A stretch of DNA of 22,721 bases from a virus. Positions 7,303 to 14,562 of this stretch are shown in pieces. The notes beneath the pieces are model-generated. The model was not told where the DNA came from. It made no database searches and was given only the letters and a program-made list of their open reading frames with translations. The stretch covers positions 1 to 22,721 of IMG/VR virus record IMGVR_UViG_3300029258_001888; one strand, written 5' to 3'. Position 1 is the stretch's first letter, and every line of letters begins with the position of its first letter. A program made the translations under genes and the position numbers.

Positions 7303-9258
7303 ATGGCAAATGTTTCGCCAGGAGTTTTCACTAAAATTATTGACCTGTCTACGTTTGTTCAGGTCGTTCCATCTACAATTGGATTTTTATGTGGATTCTC
7401 AAATAAAGGAAGAGATAATGAACTAGTTTTTGTTGGTTCTAGAGCTGATTTTATTAGTGAATGGGGCGAACCAAATATTACAGATTTTGGAAAGAATTTT
7501 GGTCAAGGTCCATATATTGGCTACAATCACTTAGGTGAATCTGGAGCTTTATATTGGATGAGACTTTTACCAGAAGATGCAACTTATTCTAATATAAGAT
7601 TAGATGCACAATTAGCTGCTGCTGACGCTACAGCAAGTATTTCAATTACTTATGTTGATAGTTTAAATACATATGATGAAATTGAAACGAATTTAGAAAC
7701 TGTTGGTGATACACAACCAATTTTATTCTTATATCCAATTGGAAGAGGAGATTTTTATAACGCACTTGGAATAAGATTAACAGAACATTCAAATCCAACA
7801 TTATCTGGAGTTTATGTTCTGGATATCTATGAAAAACAATCTGATGGAGATGATGTTATCATTGAATCATTTGATGTTTCATTAAATCCAGATGCAGTTG
7901 ATAATGCTGGAGATTCAATTTTTATAGTTTCGATTCTTGAAACATATTCATCTGTTTTGAGAGCTTGTATGACTTTATCAAATGGTGATTATACTGATGG
8001 TTATAATTTAATTGCTAGAAATTATGATAAAGAAATTGGAACAGTTTCTGTTGATTTAACAACTGGAACTGCAAAAATTGCTGATAATAAGCAAGATTTT
8101 TCTGATTGGCAAACAACTCCAGAAACAGGCAATTCTAGTTATGTTATTGTAGCAAAAGATGGAAAGGGAAATGAAATCTGGGGTTGGTTAGGTGCTTCAG
8201 GTGGAGTTGATAATGAAGAAGTAAATGTATTTCCATCTAGAGATCTAACTGGTGCAACTCAAGGTTGGAATGGAAGTGTTTCATCATTTGATGTTAATTC
8301 AACCATTACCTACTATATTAAGAAATCATATGCAAGTGCTGCTTCAGCTTTTACATCTTCAGAACCACAACCATTGAGAAAAGGGTCTGAAGGTACATTA
8401 AGAAGTGCTGATGGAACTTTAGATACTTCTGAAGCTGAAACTTTACTTGAGCAAGCTTATTCTGGATTGATTGATGACTCAATTTTGGATCCAGAAAATG
8501 TTTATTTTACGCTTGTTTATGATGCTGGTTATCCAACAGATGTTAAAACTGCTATAAGTAGTTTGTGTCAAACACGTAGGGATTGTGTTGGTATTTTGGA
8601 TAATGGTGATAACTCATCTGTTAATTTAGCTTTAGCTGATCGAGTTAATAGTCATACATATAATACTTACTTTGTAGCACTTTATGAATGCTTCAATAAA
8701 GTGTCTGATCCATTTACTGGAGAGGATGTTTGGTTCTCACCAATTTATCATATGTCTTACTTAATTCCAAGAAATGATAATGTTGCAGAAATTTGGTATG
8801 CGGCTGCTGGTTTCCAAAGAGCAGCTATTGATTCAATTAAGGAATTGAGATTTAATCCAACATTAAGTCAAAGAGATCAAATGTATCTGAAACAATTGAA
8901 TCCAATTGTAAAATTCGCTGCTGGTTATGTTGTTTGGGGTCAATTGACATCTCAAGCAAAAGCTAGTGCATTACAAGACCTAAATATTGTAAGATTAGTT
9001 CTTTACTGTAAGAGAGCTATTGAGCAATATTGCCGTAATTTCATTTTTGAACAAAATGATGCTATTACATGGGGTCAAGTTTCAGGTGCAATTGTAGAAT
9101 TCCTTGAAGTTATCAAAAACAGAAGAGGTTTGGACAGTTACTCTGTTGACGTTGGTGCTACTGATTATGAAAAGAAAACTAAGAAATTTCATGTTGATGT
9201 TATTTTGCAACCAACAAGAGTTGTTGAACAAATTGAATTGAATTTCTACATTCAATAA
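7303..9258 (+). CDS. Contractile tail sheath protein (gp18-like)
   Basis: 651 residues, comparable with the T4 sheath. GGGAGG lies about eight bases before the ATG. The N-terminus MANVSPGVFTKIIDLSTF has the typical 'PGV...E/DLS' opening of sheath proteins, followed by a conserved N-terminal arm and domain (GFLCGFSNKGRDNELVFVGS, GESGALYWMRLLP). The middle (about 90-370) is a variable outer part. The C-terminal third holds the conserved sheath core (DCVGILDN, YFVALYECF, SPIYHMSYLIPRND, IWYAAAGFQRAAI, LNPIVKFAAGYVVWGQLTSQ) and ends in LQPTRVVEQIELNF, the strand that links neighbouring subunits. The protein forms the contractile cylinder around the tail tube. A strong terminator follows at once, and the tube gene lies more than 4 kb away behind an opposed operon. 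Confidence 0.93.
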   Translation: MANVSPGVFTKIIDLSTFVQVVPSTIGFLCGFSNKGRDNELVFVGSRADFISEWGEPNITDFGKNFGQGPYIGYNHLGESGALYWMRLLPEDATYSNIRLDAQLAAADATASISITYVDSLNTYDEIETNLETVGDTQPILFLYPIGRGDFYNALGIRLTEHSNPTLSGVYVLDIYEKQSDGDDVIIESFDVSLNPDAVDNAGDSIFIVSILETYSSVLRACMTLSNGDYTDGYNLIARNYDKEIGTVSVDLTTGTAKIADNKQDFSDWQTTPETGNSSYVIVAKDGKGNEIWGWLGASGGVDNEEVNVFPSRDLTGATQGWNGSVSSFDVNSTITYYIKKSYASAASAFTSSEPQPLRKGSEGTLRSADGTLDTSEAETLLEQAYSGLIDDSILDPENVYFTLVYDAGYPTDVKTAISSLCQTRRDCVGILDNGDNSSVNLALADRVNSHTYNTYFVALYECFNKVSDPFTGEDVWFSPIYHMSYLIPRNDNVAEIWYAAAGFQRAAIDSIKELRFNPTLSQRDQMYLKQLNPIVKFAAGYVVWGQLTSQAKASALQDLNIVRLVLYCKRAIEQYCRNFIFEQNDAITWGQVSGAIVEFLEVIKNRRGLDSYSVDVGATDYEKKTKKFHVDVILQPTRVVEQIELNFYIQ

Positions 9259-9267
9259 TTTTAACCA

Positions 9268-9303
9268 AAAAAAGACCTGGAGAGAAATCTTCAGGTCTTT
9301 TTT
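9268..9303. terminator. Bidirectional terminator with GAAA tetraloop
   Basis: A-run, GACCTG, GAGA, loop GAAA, TCTT, CAGGTC, T-run: a 16-bp stem with one G-U pair. It lies between the convergent sheath gene and the end of the minus-strand operon and can serve both. Confidence 0.9.
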
Positions 9304-9309
9304 CCGTCG

Positions 9310-9465
9310 TTAATCAGAGAATTTTCCTTCTTTATAAATAAGACCAACAAAGTTAAATCCGAAAATTAAAAATACAAATGAAAGTTCTGGAATTCCAATT
9401 ATGGTAAAACATGTTGATAGAAAGAAAATAATTATATTAGAAATTATGTATTTTTTAAAACTCAT
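9310..9465 (-). CDS. Small membrane protein (51 aa)
   Basis: 51 residues, starting MSFKKYIISNIIIFFL and ending YKEGKFSD. Nearly all of the sequence is hydrophobic, enough for two short membrane spans (about 7-25 and 28-43) with a charged tail. The start overlaps the end of the CreA-like gene by 11 bases, indicating coupled translation; the ribosome site is weak. It is the last gene of the operon, seven bases from the terminator stem. No family recognised. The coupling to an exported protein suggests that both act at the host envelope. Confidence 0.6.
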   Translation of the reverse strand: MSFKKYIISNIIIFFLSTCFTIIGIPELSFVFLIFGFNFVGLIYKEGKFSD

Positions 9466-9937
9466 TTATCTTCCCAAGAGGTACGACTGACATTGAGTGT
9501 TTAACTGAACCGCCCAACAGTTTAGTAGTATAAACGACGTAAATCAAAACATTCCTCTCCGAGTCATACCACCGAGCAATTTTCATAATTTTTGTCCCAA
9601 TTGATTTTCTAAAATGTCCAATATCCTTATTAACACTCTTATTAATTAATAGTTTCCCATTACTTACTGGTATTTCTCCAGTTAGACGGCATGAGATTGA
9701 GCAATTACTTGGATCAGTTATAGCAAAGACTTTCCCAGATTTCACTTGTGTCATATAAATACTGACAAATGGATTCTGTGGATCGTCAATTCTTATAACT
9801 TTAATAATGTCATCTCGAGGACCGATTCGGTCAACACAGTTTACATCACCGATTGTTTTTGCTGAAGCAGCGATGGCGGGTAGGGAAAAAAGAAAAATTA
9901 ATATAATGGATAAAGCGACAATAAAAGATTTTTTCAT
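9455..9937 (-). CDS. CreA-like exported protein
   Basis: 160 residues from the chosen start. The ATG at 9937 is preferred over 9958 because AAGGA lies nine bases before it, and it gives a clean signal peptide: MKK, a hydrophobic stretch (about 5-20) and an AIAASA cleavage region. The mature part follows the CreA family in order: IGDVNCVDRIGPRDDI, IDDPQNPFVSIYMTQVKSGK, ITDPSNCSISCRLTG, IGTKIMKIARWYDSERNVLIYVVYTTKLLGGS and SMSVVPL. The length matches E. coli CreA (about 157). CreA is a bacterial periplasmic protein of unclear biochemical role. A phage copy is unexpected; it should be exported into the host periplasm or envelope. Downstream it overlaps a small membrane protein gene. Confidence 0.75.
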   Translation of the reverse strand: MKKSFIVALSIILIFLFSLPAIAASAKTIGDVNCVDRIGPRDDIIKVIRIDDPQNPFVSIYMTQVKSGKVFAITDPSNCSISCRLTGEIPVSNGKLLINKSVNKDIGHFRKSIGTKIMKIARWYDSERNVLIYVVYTTKLLGGSVKHSMSVVPLGKINEF

Positions 9938-9972
9938 TTGCTTAATTCCTTTCGTCATTTAAGGTTAAAAGT

Positions 9973-10521
9973 TTAACTATCTAATCTACCAATCTCTTTA
10001 AATTTTTTATTTATCTTATTTTGATATTCATGAATATCATTTGCAATTTTTAGAGATTCATCAATAACGTTTTGATTCATCATTTGAAACAAATTAACTA
10101 TAACAATATTAACTCGCTTTGCTTCTTGGCCTCTTATATAAGTTAGATATCCTTCTCTCATATTTCTATTATATTTTTTAACAAAATCTTTGTATTCCTC
10201 CATACTTTTTCGTAGAGGATTTGAAATGGTTTTTACAATAAGACCCAACTCGTCTAGAATTGATAAAAGGTAAAATCCTACAACAGGATTTAATAGAGCA
10301 TTATTTAAGAGACTAGTAACTGGTGAAAATCTAATAGCATCTGCTATTTTCTTAATTTGGTTTAACTCAACCCCCTTTATATCAAATTGCCCAACTTGCT
10401 CACGTAGAGTTAGAAAATTTCCAATATCAAAATCTGGAGGTACGGAAACAAATTCAACTAAGAAATAATTCTCAACCATTACATTAAGTTCAGCTCTATC
10501 ATTAGGATCATCAAGATTCAT
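9973..10521 (-). CDS. Unknown helical protein (182 aa)
   Basis: 182 residues. The start MNLDDPNDR at 10521 is chosen because TAAGGAG stands seven bases upstream and it lies ten bases after the stop of the preceding gene; a longer in-frame version from 10647 would overlap that gene by 116 bases. The protein looks mainly alpha-helical, with a hydrophobic helix around 75-100 (LLNNALLNPVVGFYLLSIL) that is probably buried rather than membrane-spanning, and a charged C-terminal helix. No motif or family recognised. Middle gene of the accessory operon. Confidence 0.6.
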   Translation of the reverse strand: MNLDDPNDRAELNVMVENYFLVEFVSVPPDFDIGNFLTLREQVGQFDIKGVELNQIKKIADAIRFSPVTSLLNNALLNPVVGFYLLSILDELGLIVKTISNPLRKSMEEYKDFVKKYNRNMREGYLTYIRGQEAKRVNIVIVNLFQMMNQNVIDESLKIANDIHEYQNKINKKFKEIGRLDS

Positions 10522-10531
10522 ATTCTTCTCC

Positions 10532-11041
10532 TTAATGTCTGCTGATTTTGATATGTTTAAGTTTATAGAAGATGTCTCCATGTTCAATTTCTGCAAAGTA
10601 TGGACCATCTTCATCACTATATTCGAGAATATAGATATAAGATTCATTTGGAATTCCTTCTAAAAATTCTTCAGCTCTTTCAAATCCTGATTCATTTTTT
10701 CGTAATTCTATTTCTTTCAGGAATTGGAAAAACCAAGAATTATATGCGTTTAATTTGTCTATTGTAATTTCTTCTCTCTCACAAAATTTTCTTTTATATA
10801 TTTCATAATCTGTTCCAAATGTAAGTTCTGAATCTGAAGAAAGTTCTCGAGCTACCATAATCAGAGCATTTTCGCTGCTTTTAAGATATGGTCCACAACT
10901 TATTGCATCTCTATAAATAGTTTCTGAATATTTTTTATGGATAAATTCTTCAACATCCTCTAAAGTTTCAATTTTCTTTGGCCATGCAATTATGAATGTG
11001 GAACTAGATGAATTTGTTATAAAAGATGTTTTAAATTTCAT
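10532..11041 (-). CDS. 'NSSSS'-motif hypothetical protein
   Basis: 169 residues; AAAAGGA about seven bases before the ATG. The N-terminus MKFKTSFITNSSSSTF carries the F-x-x-N-S-S-S-S-x-F signature that I recall at the extreme N-terminus of many uncharacterised phage and bacterial proteins. The C-terminus (YSDEDGPYFAEIEHGDIFY ... IKISRH) also matches what I recall of that group: an acidic DEDG, EHGDIF and a final His. The centre is helical and charged. Function unknown. It directly follows the radical SAM gene (12 bases apart), which makes functional pairing possible but unproven. Confidence 0.65.
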   Translation of the reverse strand: MKFKTSFITNSSSSTFIIAWPKKIETLEDVEEFIHKKYSETIYRDAISCGPYLKSSENALIMVARELSSDSELTFGTDYEIYKRKFCEREEITIDKLNAYNSWFFQFLKEIELRKNESGFERAEEFLEGIPNESYIYILEYSDEDGPYFAEIEHGDIFYKLKHIKISRH

Positions 11042-11053
11042 ATTAAGTTCCTT

Positions 11054-12055
11054 TTAAAATAACGGACATTTTCTTGGGTTAAAAGTTAGTGAAGATCGAA
11101 AATCAGTAAAGACTTTTGAATGGTTCCAAATATTATAGATATCTTGCTTATCTGTAATATTAACAGCAAAGAATTTTGGATTTGCAAAACTACATGGCAT
11201 CATTTTCATATCTGGAGATATATATGCTGATTGTCTGGCCCCCTCACATGTATCTATTGATAAAGATTGAATTTTATCTGGTTTTTCATAATTTAAAATT
11301 TTATTAACTAGGCAGCTATCAATTCCAACCATAAATTTACTTTTTGGTCTAAAGATATGATTTGAGAATTCTTTTAATTGAGAACTTGTAGGATTCCAAT
11401 CTAAATTTTTTCCAGCACCTTGAGGTTTAAATAACAAGAATAAAACTGAAAATAAATTGTCAAGATCTACTTTTCCATTCCAAACATCATAACCTTGTAA
11501 AATTTTGATAGCTCTATCATGGGAATGTTTAGAATAAATTGAATGTATGCAAACTCTAATCCCTGCATTTGTTAAATCTTTTATTGCCTTAAAAGTATGA
11601 TCTTTTCCATAATCACTAACTCCAATTGCACCACAAAGTTTTGATAGCTTTACTTCTTCTTCTGTTAAATTAATTCCACTTGTTGTGTAATTTGGAACAA
11701 CTTGATTTGCTCTACAATAGACTAAAATTTCTTTAAAATTTTCATGCTTATTTGGATCTCCCCTGCCTCCTAATGCTACTTGATTAACATGATGTTTGGT
11801 TTGATCTATGATCTTTTTAAAATCATCTAATTTCATATTTGGTCTGTTGATATGCCCTTGGTAACAAAATTTACACTTATTTTGACATGTCCCCATAACA
11901 CCAATATCAAGTAATGAAGGGAGTTCCAAATAAAAGGGGTCAGGGTATCCATTGACACCTTGTAAGATTTCAAACCCTGTCATTTCATTAAATAATAATT
12001 CGTATTTATCATTTGAGAATTTCTTTGTAAAAATTAGAGCTCGTTTCTTTGACAT
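11054..12055 (-). CDS. Radical SAM enzyme with short SPASM/twitch-like end
   Basis: 333 residues; AAGGAG seven bases before the ATG. The radical SAM iron-sulfur motif CxxxCxxC is exact: C57, C61, C64 (GTCQNKCKFCYQG). It is followed by a glycine-rich GGRGDP (96-101) in the place of the usual GGEP motif for SAM binding, and a TIM-barrel-like pattern of strands and helices. The C-terminus has a SPASM-like beginning (C270 in CEGARQSAYISPD, C288 in MMPCSF) and stops right after C330 in CPLF, so the usual run of further cysteines is absent. Such enzymes cleave SAM to make a 5'-deoxyadenosyl radical, often to modify peptides or proteins. The substrate is unknown; the neighbouring NSSSS protein is a candidate. 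Confidence 0.85.
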   Translation of the reverse strand: MSKKRALIFTKKFSNDKYELLFNEMTGFEILQGVNGYPDPFYLELPSLLDIGVMGTCQNKCKFCYQGHINRPNMKLDDFKKIIDQTKHHVNQVALGGRGDPNKHENFKEILVYCRANQVVPNYTTSGINLTEEEVKLSKLCGAIGVSDYGKDHTFKAIKDLTNAGIRVCIHSIYSKHSHDRAIKILQGYDVWNGKVDLDNLFSVLFLLFKPQGAGKNLDWNPTSSQLKEFSNHIFRPKSKFMVGIDSCLVNKILNYEKPDKIQSLSIDTCEGARQSAYISPDMKMMPCSFANPKFFAVNITDKQDIYNIWNHSKVFTDFRSSLTFNPRKCPLF

Positions 12056-12064
12056 GATAACTCC

Positions 12065-12445
12065 TTATAATTCTTTGAGTGTTGTTATATCAAATTTTTC
12101 TTGTTTGTTTAAATCTTGTAAATCTGATTGCTTATCTTCCTTCTTCTCTTCTTTTTCTGCTGTTTTAATTTTTTCTTTTTCTTCTTTAATAGCTTCTTTT
12201 AGTTCATTAGTGATCTTTGCTACCTCTGGACCCAATGACTCTTTTGCATCTTCAATTAATTTTTTTGTTTCTTCTTTTATTGTTTTAGTGTGTTCTTTAA
12301 CAGTTTCAACTACAGCAGATTCTTCTTTTGGTTTTTCTACTTTTTTCTCCTTATTATCACTATCACCACCAAAGATTAAGTAACCAATCCATGCCGCAAA
12401 GATAAGTGAACCTATCCCAAATCCTCCTTCGCCACCTCTAGCCAT
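12065..12445 (-). CDS. Membrane-anchored coiled-coil protein
   Basis: 126 residues; AAGGAGG stands just before the ATG. A Gly-rich start is followed by one hydrophobic segment (about 10-26, IGSLIFAAWIGYLIFGG), then roughly 85 residues of Lys/Glu-rich heptad-like sequence (ETVKEHTKTIKEETKKL and onward) that should form a long coiled coil. No cleavage site, so a single-pass anchor is likely. The composition resembles small phage proteins that tether complexes to the inner membrane, but no family is recognised. Nine bases separate it from the radical SAM gene. Confidence 0.65.
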   Translation of the reverse strand: MARGGEGGFGIGSLIFAAWIGYLIFGGDSDNKEKKVEKPKEESAVVETVKEHTKTIKEETKKLIEDAKESLGPEVAKITNELKEAIKEEKEKIKTAEKEEKKEDKQSDLQDLNKQEKFDITTLKEL

Positions 12446-12455
12446 TTTAACCTCC

Positions 12456-12593
12456 TTACCAAATAATTATTTTTTTAAGATTTTTATATTCTGGCCAAAT
12501 CCCTCTGATTTTTTTCCAAGCATCTTTTCTATTTTTAGCTCGTACAAAATTGAGATATGGTGAGAATGTCAAAATATAGTAGTACTTCTTCAT
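12456..12593 (-). CDS. Small basic protein (45 aa)
   Basis: 45 residues starting MKKYYYILTFSPYLNFVRAK and ending in NLKKIIIW. AAAGGA precedes the ATG by seven bases, and the stop TAA itself forms part of the ribosome site of the next gene (TAAGGAGG). Basic and aromatic, with no membrane segment long enough to span. The tight fit, 14 bases behind one gene and 10 before the next, supports a real gene. Family unknown. Confidence 0.55.
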   Translation of the reverse strand: MKKYYYILTFSPYLNFVRAKNRKDAWKKIRGIWPEYKNLKKIIIW

Positions 12594-12607
12594 GATTTTT
12601 TCCTTTG

Positions 12608-13141
12608 TTAAAATCCTGCCAAATTTCTTCGTTTTCTTTCTTTTTCCATTTCTTTATTTTTTTTACTAAGCATTTCTTTTACCTTTTCAGGTTCGAAAGG
12701 TGGTATTTCTGATATAGAAGCAAGTATAAAATCATGAACACTTCGTGAGTCATACATAAGAAACTTCTCTTGGTATAGCATATTCAGAATAAAATAAAGA
12801 TTTGATGCTGACTTTCCTGACAATAATAAATATGATTGAACTCCATCTATAACTAATATTTGATCTGTAGCACCCATGCAGTTTAAAGTTACATATATCT
12901 TTAGTGGACATACTGTTACTTGACCGCCGCCCATCTCATCAAAACCCACAATTTGAAATTTGTTAAATCTCTTCTTGTCGATGAATGCCCAAAAGAATAA
13001 TCTTCTTGCTTTCTTCAACCATTCTTTGGGTAGTTCGTCAACAACCTTGAAATCAAACTCCAGTTGTTCTGATTCTTCTATTACGTTAGGCCAAAATTGT
13101 GCTTTTAAACCAAATCTTTCTACTTGACTTTCTTTAGACAT
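12608..13141 (-). CDS. Unknown protein, first gene of accessory operon
   Basis: 177 residues; AAGGAGG before the ATG. The sequence looks like a soluble mixed alpha/beta protein (FWAFIDKKRFNKFQIVGFDEMGGGQVTVCPLKIYVTLN in two parts, then VIDGVQSYLLLSG) and ends in a charged helix (KEMLSKKNKEMEKERKRR). No family recognised and no catalytic motif evident. It leads an eight-gene minus-strand operon and lies about 35 bases behind the second copy of the minus-strand promoter element. Confidence 0.62.
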   Translation of the reverse strand: MSKESQVERFGLKAQFWPNVIEESEQLEFDFKVVDELPKEWLKKARRLFFWAFIDKKRFNKFQIVGFDEMGGGQVTVCPLKIYVTLNCMGATDQILVIDGVQSYLLLSGKSASNLYFILNMLYQEKFLMYDSRSVHDFILASISEIPPFEPEKVKEMLSKKNKEMEKERKRRNLAGF

Positions 13142-13174
13142 AGTAACCTCCTTAAAAATAAAATAAATTTCCTT

Positions 13175-13198
13175 TCACTAATTTATATATATAGTTAG
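13175..13198 (-). promoter_or_regulatory. Minus-strand promoter element, copy 2
   Basis: On the minus strand it starts CTAACTATATATAT and ends AATTAGTGA, matching the element at 5353-5376 at 23 of 24 positions. It heads the eight-gene operon 13141-9310. On this copy the core reads TATAAATT, close to the late TATAAATA. Confidence 0.6.
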
Positions 13199-13234
13199 TG
13201 TCTAAAATAAATGACGAGATATGCTCCAAGTTTT

Positions 13235-13250
13235 AGAACAAAATATAAAT
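13235..13250 (+). promoter_or_regulatory. T4-like late promoter box
   Basis: AGAACAAAATATAAAT, identical to the box at 6415-6430, 31 bases before the HAD gene start. It probably drives the long tube-to-baseplate run, since no other such box was seen downstream on this strand. Confidence 0.65.
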
Positions 13251-13281
13251 CTTATCGTTTATAATTTATTGGTATTTGAAT

Positions 13282-13800
13282 ATGACTCTTGAAAGATATT
13301 TGGATAGAATCCAATCTGTGGAATCAGTTGGAGATTTTGCTATTGATTCGTTTCCAGGAGAAAAGAAAAAGAAAAAGAAAAAACTTATAAGAGTTAGTTA
13401 CCCAAATGAAAATCAGTCAATTACGTTTAGAAGAGCAATGATTGATCTTGATGAGACCATTCATAAGTATTCAAAAGGATTCCAAGATGGTTCTATTTAT
13501 GATGAACCGTTTAAGGGAGCCAGAGAAGCTATTAATTGGTTAAAAGATCAAGGGTTTCAAATTGTTATTTTCACTACTAGAGCATCTAAAGAAAATGCTC
13601 TAGAAATGGGTTATGATGTTGAGAAACAGATTAAAAATGTTGAAACTTGGTTAAATGACAATGATATTTATTTTGATCGAATTACTGCTGAAAAATTAGC
13701 TGCTGATTTTTATATTGATGATAGAGCAGTTTTTATTAGAGACGGCAATTGGAAGGATGTTATGAATACCATTAAAAAAATAATAGGGTATCGTCATTAA
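13282..13800 (+). CDS. HAD-superfamily phosphatase-like protein
   Basis: 172 residues from the ATG at 13282; a TTG at 13276 would add two residues. There is no ribosome site of normal strength before either, unlike nearly all other genes here, and the late promoter box is only about 30 bases upstream, so the leader is short. Residues 28-34 are an unbroken lysine run. The HAD motifs follow: motif I DLDET (55-59, both aspartates present), a Thr-Thr-Arg at 98-100 after strand QIVIF (motif II), and the late acidic motif DFYIDDRA (142-149) with D146 and D147. The cap is small or absent. Phage relatives act as nucleotide or polynucleotide phosphatases; substrate unknown here. Stops 16 bases before the tube gene. 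Confidence 0.75.
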   Translation: MTLERYLDRIQSVESVGDFAIDSFPGEKKKKKKKLIRVSYPNENQSITFRRAMIDLDETIHKYSKGFQDGSIYDEPFKGAREAINWLKDQGFQIVIFTTRASKENALEMGYDVEKQIKNVETWLNDNDIYFDRITAEKLAADFYIDDRAVFIRDGNWKDVMNTIKKIIGYRH

Positions 13801-13816
13801 CTTGGAGGAATGAATA

Positions 13817-14539
13817 ATGGCTATAAAAAATTCATTTATTAATGTACCAAATAATCGACTAACGAGAAATTTTGGTGGAACTGTAGCTGGTGTGGCAGAT
13901 CCTTATATTACAGGTTATCATTTTGTGTATTTTGCAAAATTGCCTAGTAATTTGCCAGGGTATGCTTCATTATCAGATGTCGGAACTATTCAAAATCTAT
14001 TAGCTGGTGCATGTTTATCTGTAACTCCGCCTGGTGGAACATTAAACAAAGTTGAATTTACTGGACTTGGTGGAGTAAAGTGGGCAGTTCCAGCAAATAT
14101 TGATTATGGAAATTCTGTATCTGTTAAGTTCTTAGAATTTAATGGAACCCCACTTTTGAATATTATGCATGGTTGGGTAAAAATGATTCGAGATTATAGA
14201 TCAGGTACAACTGATTTAATCGAAGGTGAACAGCTAGTTGGTTATTCAAAATCTACATATGCATGTTTGATGTACTACTGGACAACAGCACCAGATGCTA
14301 AGACAGTTGAATACTACGCTTGTTATGATGGAGTTTTCCCAACTAAGGATCCACAAGATTTGTTTACAAGTGATGTAGAAACGGTTGGAAGACTTGATGT
14401 AGAAATTGAATTTAATGTTGATTATATTTGGCATGAAGACTGGGTGAAAGATAAATGTCAATCACTTGCTAATAGTGTCTACTCAATTAAAGCAGACGTT
14501 ATTGAAAAATACGGTGATACAGTCAACTCTGCCACATAA
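13817..14539 (+). CDS. Tail tube protein (gp19-like)
   Basis: 240 residues; GGAGG about nine bases before the ATG. Beta-rich, with the profile of T4 gp19-type tube subunits: an N-terminal strand region (YHFVYFAKLP), a central SVKFLEFNGTPLLNIMHGWVK, then ACLMYYW, VEYYACYDGVFPTKDP and a closing RLDVEIEFNVDYIW, the last segments being the conserved 'GVFP ... V.F..DY' part of tube proteins. It forms the inner tube of the contractile tail. In most contractile phages it directly follows the sheath gene; here an opposed eight-gene operon and a HAD gene lie between. Confidence 0.82.
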   Translation: MAIKNSFINVPNNRLTRNFGGTVAGVADPYITGYHFVYFAKLPSNLPGYASLSDVGTIQNLLAGACLSVTPPGGTLNKVEFTGLGGVKWAVPANIDYGNSVSVKFLEFNGTPLLNIMHGWVKMIRDYRSGTTDLIEGEQLVGYSKSTYACLMYYWTTAPDAKTVEYYACYDGVFPTKDPQDLFTSDVETVGRLDVEIEFNVDYIWHEDWVKDKCQSLANSVYSIKADVIEKYGDTVNSAT

Positions 14540-14562
14540 TTATTAAGGAGGAATAAATTAAA

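Noticed and set aside
9333-9340. TATAAATA on the plus strand near 9333, also a similar box near 10912
   Set aside because: They lie antisense inside minus-strand genes with no plus-strand gene downstream; chance matches in AT-rich DNA.
9938-9958. Longer start of the CreA-like gene at 9958
   Set aside because: No ribosome site before it, and seven extra residues would spoil the signal peptide start. The AAGGA sequence favours 9937.
10522-10647. Longer start of the 182-residue gene at 10647
   Set aside because: It would overlap the preceding gene by 116 bases; the start at 10521 has a strong ribosome site.
11952-12383. Plus-strand open frame of 143 residues rich in Ser and Phe
   Set aside because: It is the antisense reading of the radical SAM start and the Lys/Glu-rich coiled-coil gene; the Ser/Phe bias is the mirror of Lys/Glu codons.
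12480-12495. AGAATATAAAAAT on the minus strand before the coiled-coil gene as a promoter
   Set aside because: It falls inside the coding part of the small 45-residue gene and lacks the AGAACA prefix.
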